From: an uncultured Methanomicrobiales archaeon
GTDB lineage: Archaea; Thermoplasmatota; Thermoplasmata; Methanomassiliicoccales; Methanomethylophilaceae
NCBI GenBank assembly: GCA_937892275.1
Contig: CALAVG010000275.1
Location: 1-36,252, forward strand
DNA length: 36,252 nucleotides
Reading direction: 5' to 3'
Position 1 is the first letter of the stretch. Each line of letters opens with the position of its first letter. Positions 32,227-36,252 of this stretch are shown piece after piece. Below the pieces are notes generated by a model. It searched no databases and had not been told where the DNA came from. It worked only from the letters and a program-made list of their open reading frames with translations. Position numbers and translations under genes: made by a program.

Positions 32227-32805
32227 ATGATCCAACTGGACATCCTCGCTGTCGGCGACCTTCAGCGCGACGAGGAAGGCAACATCCTCAAGGCTGACTC
32301 CACATCGGTGCTGATCCGCACACCGAAACACACGATAGTGGTCGACCCCAGTACGAAGTACATGAGACCGTTCCTGAAGACCTCGTTCAAGCAGATAGGC
32401 GTTTTCGTGAAGGATGTCGATATAGTTGTGGTAACGCACATGCATCACGACCACATCGAGAATCTGGACATGTTCCCGAAGGCTAAGGTATATGTCCATT
32501 CCGGATCCGACGAAGAGCTCCCCGGAGCGATAGTGGTGGACAAGGACGTATTCGAACTCTGCGAGGGTGTCAAACTGGTGCACACTCCAGGTCACTGTCC
32601 GGAGGAATTGTCAGTGTTCGTGGATGCGGACAGACATTATGTCATCGCAGGCGACACCATCCCGCTGGAGGACAACTTCTTCAAGAACATACCTCCGAGG
32701 CTCAGTACCGACAAGGAACTCGCACTGCAAAGTATTAAGAAGATAAGGGACTACGCAGATGTGATCATACCGGGACACGGATTCCCGTTCATGACGGACC
32801 AGTGA
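32227..32805 (+). CDS. Metallo-beta-lactamase-fold hydrolase
   Basis: A 192-aa MBL-fold protein with the metal-binding motif THMHHDH (H71, H73, D75, H76), a second His near 118-122 (HTPGHC), an Asp in AGDTIPLED near 142, and a final His in PGHGFPF near 183. These are the ligands of a dinuclear metal site. It most resembles small archaeal glyoxalase II-like hydrolases; the substrate is unclear. The ATG at 32227 (MIQLDIL) is preferred over one at 32194, because the ATTAAAT TATA-like sequence at 32195-32201 lies 26-32 nt upstream of it. It overlaps nothing and is followed closely by the zinc-finger gene, probably on one transcript. Confidence 0.88.
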   Translation: MIQLDILAVGDLQRDEEGNILKADSTSVLIRTPKHTIVVDPSTKYMRPFLKTSFKQIGVFVKDVDIVVVTHMHHDHIENLDMFPKAKVYVHSGSDEELPGAIVVDKDVFELCEGVKLVHTPGHCPEELSVFVDADRHYVIAGDTIPLEDNFFKNIPPRLSTDKELALQSIKKIRDYADVIIPGHGFPFMTDQ

Positions 32806-32810
32806 TAAGC

Positions 32811-33479
32811 ATGTTGAAGAGAGAGATGCCCGAGACGATCTATTTCGATTGTCCCGATTGCGACGACGAGACCGAGCACCAGATCCTCAAGGGAAGGATG
32901 GGCAAGGCCTCCATAGAGGGTACATTCAGGTGTACCCAGTGTGGACGCATCTCCTCCGAGACCATCAAGATCCCCGAGCTCATCGAGGTGCCCGTGGTGT
33001 TCAGCGACGGGGACGTCTCCGAGACCACCAGGACGACCATCGAGAGCAACGACATCATCCAGGAGGAGGACGAGTTCTTCCTCGACGACGGAAGGAGGGT
33101 ATGCGTCACACACATCGATACGCTCGACGGGAAGCTGAAGAAGAAGACCTTGGCGACCAATGTGAGGAAGCTCTGGGTAAAGCAGTTCGATATCCTCAGC
33201 ATCAAAGTCTCCGTCAACGATGACGACAGGACCTACTCCCTTAGGGTTGAGGCGGAACCTGACGACGAGTTCGTAGTGGGAACGCAGTTGTCCTTCGAGG
33301 ACTTCGACTGTCTGATCCATGCCATCAAGACCAAGCACAGCCTTGTCAAGAAGGGTGTAGCTGAGGCAAGGGACATCACCAGGATCTACGGAAAGATCAG
33401 GAAGAAGAGGTACGAGGTGCTCGATCTCGAAGAGGATGACGAGGACTATGACGACTTCGTATTCGAGGATGATGAGTGA
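32811..33479 (+). CDS. HVO_0476-type archaeal zinc-finger protein
   Basis: A 222-aa cytoplasmic protein with an N-terminal zinc ribbon, CPDC (C14, C17) and CTQCG (C41, C44), followed by a beta-rich middle and a very acidic C-terminal tail (EEDDEDYDDFVFEDDE). It matches the uncharacterised archaeal HVO_0476 family. It may bind nucleic acid or act in transcription or translation, but no function is known to me. The ATG at 32811 lies 5 nt after the MBL stop; GTGAT just upstream is a weak ribosome binding site. The two are probably co-transcribed. Confidence 0.8.
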   Translation: MLKREMPETIYFDCPDCDDETEHQILKGRMGKASIEGTFRCTQCGRISSETIKIPELIEVPVVFSDGDVSETTRTTIESNDIIQEEDEFFLDDGRRVCVTHIDTLDGKLKKKTLATNVRKLWVKQFDILSIKVSVNDDDRTYSLRVEAEPDDEFVVGTQLSFEDFDCLIHAIKTKHSLVKKGVAEARDITRIYGKIRKKRYEVLDLEEDDEDYDDFVFEDDE

Positions 33480-33487
33480 CCAAGGCC

Positions 33488-33495
33488 CATAAATA
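33488..33495 (+). promoter_or_regulatory. TATA element and leader of the acyl-CoA synthetase-like gene
   Basis: CATAAATA at 33488-33495 would give a start near 33518 and a leader of about 59 nt, longer than most here. The leader holds a GAGGGT ribosome binding site about 9 nt before the ATG at 33577. Confidence 0.4.
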
Positions 33496-33576
33496 CGCGC
33501 TGGAACATTTCCTTAACAGGTGGGACAGAGCGACGACGTTAGTTCGTGCACTGTATGACCAGAGGGTAGCACTCCA

Positions 33577-35250
33577 ATGATTACATCAGAGCCTATAGCC
33601 GTACCGGACCTTTCCGCTTACGATATCCTGAAGGAGTCAGCAGGCAAATATCCGAACAACATCGCATATGAGTACCTCGGATACAAGGTAAATTATCACA
33701 AATTCCTGGCGCAGGTCGACGATCTGTCGCTCCGTCTGAGGAAGATGGGAGTGTATCAGGGGGACAGGGTCATCGTCTGTCTTCCGAACTGCCCGCAGTC
33801 ACTGGTCGCATTCTACGCGCTGAGCAGGCTCGGTGCCATAGCAGTCATGGTTCACCCGCTCTCGTCCAAGAACGAGATCGAATACTACATCAAGGATTCG
33901 CAGTCGAAGATGGCCATAACACTCGGTCTCTTCGCCGAGAACTTTCCCAAGATTGGTTCCTTCGAAGGATTCCAGACGCTCATTGTCACATCCCCTGTGG
34001 ATATGATGCCATACATCAGCGCAAAGGTCGCTGAACTCGTCAACAAGGATGCTAGGATGCCCAAGGGACATCTTGGATTCGGTACCATACGCTGGGCGAA
34101 GATGATGAAGGACGACATCAGCCACATCCCTACCGATATGCCGCATGTGACGGCCGACGAACCCGTATCCATCCTGTACACAGGAGGTACGACGGGAGTA
34201 AACAAGGGTGCCGTACATTCCAGCAGATCATTCAATTCAACGGCCTGGGGTATGATCGAGCTCTCCGGAGTGCTCGGAGAGGGTACAACCATGCTGGCCG
34301 AGATGCCCATGTTCCATGGCTTCGGACTGTGCACATGTGTACATCTTCCCGTCTGCATCGGACTGAGGATAATCCTCATGCCGACGTTCACATTGGATTC
34401 TCTATGTAAGATGATAGTGAAGAAGAAGATCAATTACATGGCCGGAGTTCCGACGATGTACGAGAAGATGATCGACAACAAGTACCTGGTGAAGTCGGAC
34501 CTCTCATTCCTGAAAGGTATGTACTGCGGAGGCGACAGCATGTCGATCGAGTCTAAGGCACGTGTGGACAAGTTCCTTGCGGAGCACGGAAGCGAGAGAA
34601 GGATCAAGATAGGGTTCGGATGCACCGAATGTCTCGCTGCCACGGCGATCACACCCAAATTCGATGAGAGGCCAGGAAGCATCGGTGTACCGATCCCGGG
34701 ATTCACATACATGATCACTAAGATCGGTACCACGGAGGAGGCCCCTGACGGAGAGGACGGGGAGATATGCATCTACGGGCCGTCCCTCATGGATTGCTAC
34801 TACGGCCGCCCCGAGGAGACCGCGGAGGTCCTCATCAAGCACGAGGACGGAAAGGTCTGGCTCCACACAGGTGACGTGGGTTACATCGATGACGGATTCA
34901 TCTACTTCAAGAACAGGATCAAGCGCATGATCGTCACATCCGGATACAACGTATATCCCTCCCAGATCGAGGAGATTCTCAGTACGCATCCTTCTGTTGA
35001 TATCTCATGCGTCGTCGGAGTCCCCGATGACAAGAGGGGAGCCAGGGTCAAGGCGTACGTTGTTCTAAAGGATGGAGTTCCCAAGGACGATGCCACGCTG
35101 AACTCGATCAAATCTTTCGTCAAGGAGAGGATTGCCGCTTATGCGAAGCCTCGTGAGTACGTGTTCGTCGATTCCCTTCCTAGGACCAAACTGAAGAAGA
35201 TTGATTACCGCAAACTGGAGAAAGGAATACTCACCGAGGACGAGGAATGA
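33577..35250 (+). CDS. Acyl-CoA synthetase / AMP-dependent ligase
   Basis: A 557-aa class I adenylate-forming enzyme, which activates a carboxylic acid as acyl-AMP and passes it to CoA. Core motifs are YTGGTTGVNKGA (A3, about 205), FGCTECLA (A5), HTGDVGYIDD (A7), NRIKRMIVTSGYNVYP (A8) and RTKLKKIDYR (A10, catalytic Lys). The sequence is closest in layout to medium- or long-chain acyl-CoA ligases; the substrate cannot be set. In a methanogen it may supply CoA esters for lipid or amino-acid metabolism. Its TGA abuts the stop of the convergent HAD phosphatase gene with no gap (35250/35251). Confidence 0.92.
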   Translation: MITSEPIAVPDLSAYDILKESAGKYPNNIAYEYLGYKVNYHKFLAQVDDLSLRLRKMGVYQGDRVIVCLPNCPQSLVAFYALSRLGAIAVMVHPLSSKNEIEYYIKDSQSKMAITLGLFAENFPKIGSFEGFQTLIVTSPVDMMPYISAKVAELVNKDARMPKGHLGFGTIRWAKMMKDDISHIPTDMPHVTADEPVSILYTGGTTGVNKGAVHSSRSFNSTAWGMIELSGVLGEGTTMLAEMPMFHGFGLCTCVHLPVCIGLRIILMPTFTLDSLCKMIVKKKINYMAGVPTMYEKMIDNKYLVKSDLSFLKGMYCGGDSMSIESKARVDKFLAEHGSERRIKIGFGCTECLAATAITPKFDERPGSIGVPIPGFTYMITKIGTTEEAPDGEDGEICIYGPSLMDCYYGRPEETAEVLIKHEDGKVWLHTGDVGYIDDGFIYFKNRIKRMIVTSGYNVYPSQIEEILSTHPSVDISCVVGVPDDKRGARVKAYVVLKDGVPKDDATLNSIKSFVKERIAAYAKPREYVFVDSLPRTKLKKIDYRKLEKGILTEDEE

Positions 35251-35907
35251 TCACTTGTCCTCTTCGAGGATGTAATCCAGAACATCTGCAATATTGTCGG
35301 ATACCACGGTATAGGTGGCCGCATCACTGGTGTAATGATCGGTAGGGTTGAATGCGATCGACATGCCGGTGTTCTTGAACATCGGTATATCGGTATATGA
35401 GTTACCTATGGAGACGGTCCTTTCGGGAGTGGTCCCGTACTTCTCTATGAAATGACGGACATTGATGCCCTTATCCCTGAGATCCACTACAAGCGATCCC
35501 TCTCCGGTGAGTGTACCGTCGGGATTGGTGCAGATCTCATCGGCAGCGAAATCATCGAAACCGAACTCGTTCTTGATCAGAAGCGCGGCCTTGTCTATGC
35601 CCCCGCTCACGATGACCGACCTTATCCCGTTGGCCTTCAGGCAGGCTATCGTCTCCTGTATGCCTCCTATGAGCGGCATGTCCTGGAATAGCTTCGCAAT
35701 CTCGTCTATGGTGACATCAGGTTTCTTTGCTATCCAGAGGCCGATATCCCTTCTCATGAATTCGGATTCGTCGATCTCACCGTTGCAATAAGCTTGATAG
35801 GCAGGTTCGTTATCCACGTCGAAGCATTGGTGCACCCAGCACCAGGAACTCCTCAGTTTTGTCAGGACGCCGTCCATATCGAAACATACCAGGTCGTACT
35901 TCTGCAT
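35251..35907 (-). CDS. HAD-superfamily phosphatase, SerB-like
   Basis: A 218-aa HAD hydrolase of subfamily IB. Motif I is FDMDGVLT (D10 nucleophile, D12), motif II is VIVSGGID near residue 101, and motif IV is IGNSYTDIPMF near 168, with a helical C1 cap between (about 18-80). Phosphoserine phosphatases have this layout, but D/N positions at the metal site (GNSYTD) and the small size leave other phosphomonoesters possible. The ATG at 35907 has GAGGT 6 nt upstream. It is convergent with the ligase gene, and the stop codons touch. Confidence 0.85.
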   Translation of the reverse strand: MQKYDLVCFDMDGVLTKLRSSWCWVHQCFDVDNEPAYQAYCNGEIDESEFMRRDIGLWIAKKPDVTIDEIAKLFQDMPLIGGIQETIACLKANGIRSVIVSGGIDKAALLIKNEFGFDDFAADEICTNPDGTLTGEGSLVVDLRDKGINVRHFIEKYGTTPERTVSIGNSYTDIPMFKNTGMSIAFNPTDHYTSDAATYTVVSDNIADVLDYILEEDK

Positions 35908-36018
35908 CTGATGACCTCTTGACAGTGATAGTCAGGACATGGTAATAATGGTTTTTCGGGAACGATTCTTTCTATCGGCGGTCTCATTGAGGCCTGCTGG
36001 CATGCTTGATCTCGAACA

Positions 36019-36252
36019 TCAATCATCCGAGGATTTCTCTTCGGAATTCTCCTTCTCCATCCTGTCGAGCTTCTCCTTGTATGCGATGATCTTGTCCTTC
36101 GCCTTGTAACTGTAGAAGATGTATCCGGCGATTATGGCGAACATGAGCAGTGAGAGAACGGTGCTGACCACGAGCATTGTCTCCATGGACACGGTCCCGG
36201 CGGTATTGAGTCCGACCAGGATCCCCATTGCGATCATATCGAGTGCAACCAG
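36019..36252 (-). CDS. Small membrane protein, 5' end at or beyond the window edge
   Basis: The visible part has two hydrophobic segments (ILVGLNTAGTVSMETMLVV and LMFAIIAGYIFYSY) and then a charged, coiled-coil-like tail (KLDRMEKENSEEKSSDD). It ends at TGA 36019-36021. An ATG at 36237 could be the start, but the frame stays open to the edge, so the protein may be longer. I do not recognise a family. Confidence 0.6.
   Translation of the reverse strand: MVALDMIAMGILVGLNTAGTVSMETMLVVSTVLSLLMFAIIAGYIFYSYKAKDKIIAYKEKLDRMEKENSEEKSSDD

Noticed and set aside
33555..33569. Five-codon upstream ORF (ATG ... TAG) in the acyl-CoA synthetase leader
   Set aside because: It is very short, has no ribosome binding site and is expected by chance; it would also use TAG, which is not used by genes here.

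Overview
The window is archaeal and most likely comes from a gut- or digester-associated methanogen of the order Methanomassiliicoccales (Methanomethylophilaceae-like). The evidence is the archaeal RNA polymerase A'' - L30e - NusA cluster, the archaea-specific GatD/GatE amidotransferase, HypB, an HVO_0476-type zinc-finger protein, TATA boxes 25-30 nt upstream of apparently leaderless starts, and a moderate GC content. All 27 genes whose end can be seen stop with TGA (20) or TAA (7) and none with TAG. That fits a lineage that uses amber codons for pyrrolysine. The assignment is inferred from gene content; no search was run.

Layout. 1-2.2 kb: end of the RNA polymerase operon (rpoA2, rpl30e, nusA). 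2.2-4.0 kb: a divergent pair, a COG2108-like radical SAM enzyme and pyrF, around one symmetrical TATA box. 4.1-10.3 kb: a very large STT3/AglB-like oligosaccharyltransferase with a long beta-domain C-terminus and a degenerate WWDYG motif, translationally coupled to a small exported membrane-anchored protein. 10.4-13.1 kb: a hypB-purD-truA operon on the minus strand. 13.2-22.6 kb: an accessory island. It holds an intact IS1634/IS4-type element with clear inverted repeats and a 6-bp target duplication, followed by a huge BspA-like leucine-rich-repeat surface protein gene. That gene is broken by a frameshift at a CT dinucleotide tract, by a second, different IS4-superfamily element, and by a single-base frameshift near its 3' end.

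22.7-25.9 kb: gatD-gatE for Gln-tRNA formation. 25.9-29.9 kb (minus strand): a metal-homeostasis group (HMA chaperone, CsoR-type repressor, P1B ATPase with a near-perfect CsoR operator in its promoter), then a HemK-like methyltransferase and an EamA transporter. 30-36.3 kb: a DUF234-type AAA ATPase behind two tandem dyads, an acetyltransferase, an MBL-fold hydrolase, the zinc-finger protein, an acyl-CoA synthetase-like ligase, a SerB-like HAD phosphatase and a partial small membrane protein.

The most interesting parts are the surface-protein locus, which has the hallmarks of a switchable or decaying adhesin (CT tract; IS flanked by 38-bp in-frame direct repeats), and the atypical AglB-like gene pair. 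Most of the rest is core metabolism and information processing.
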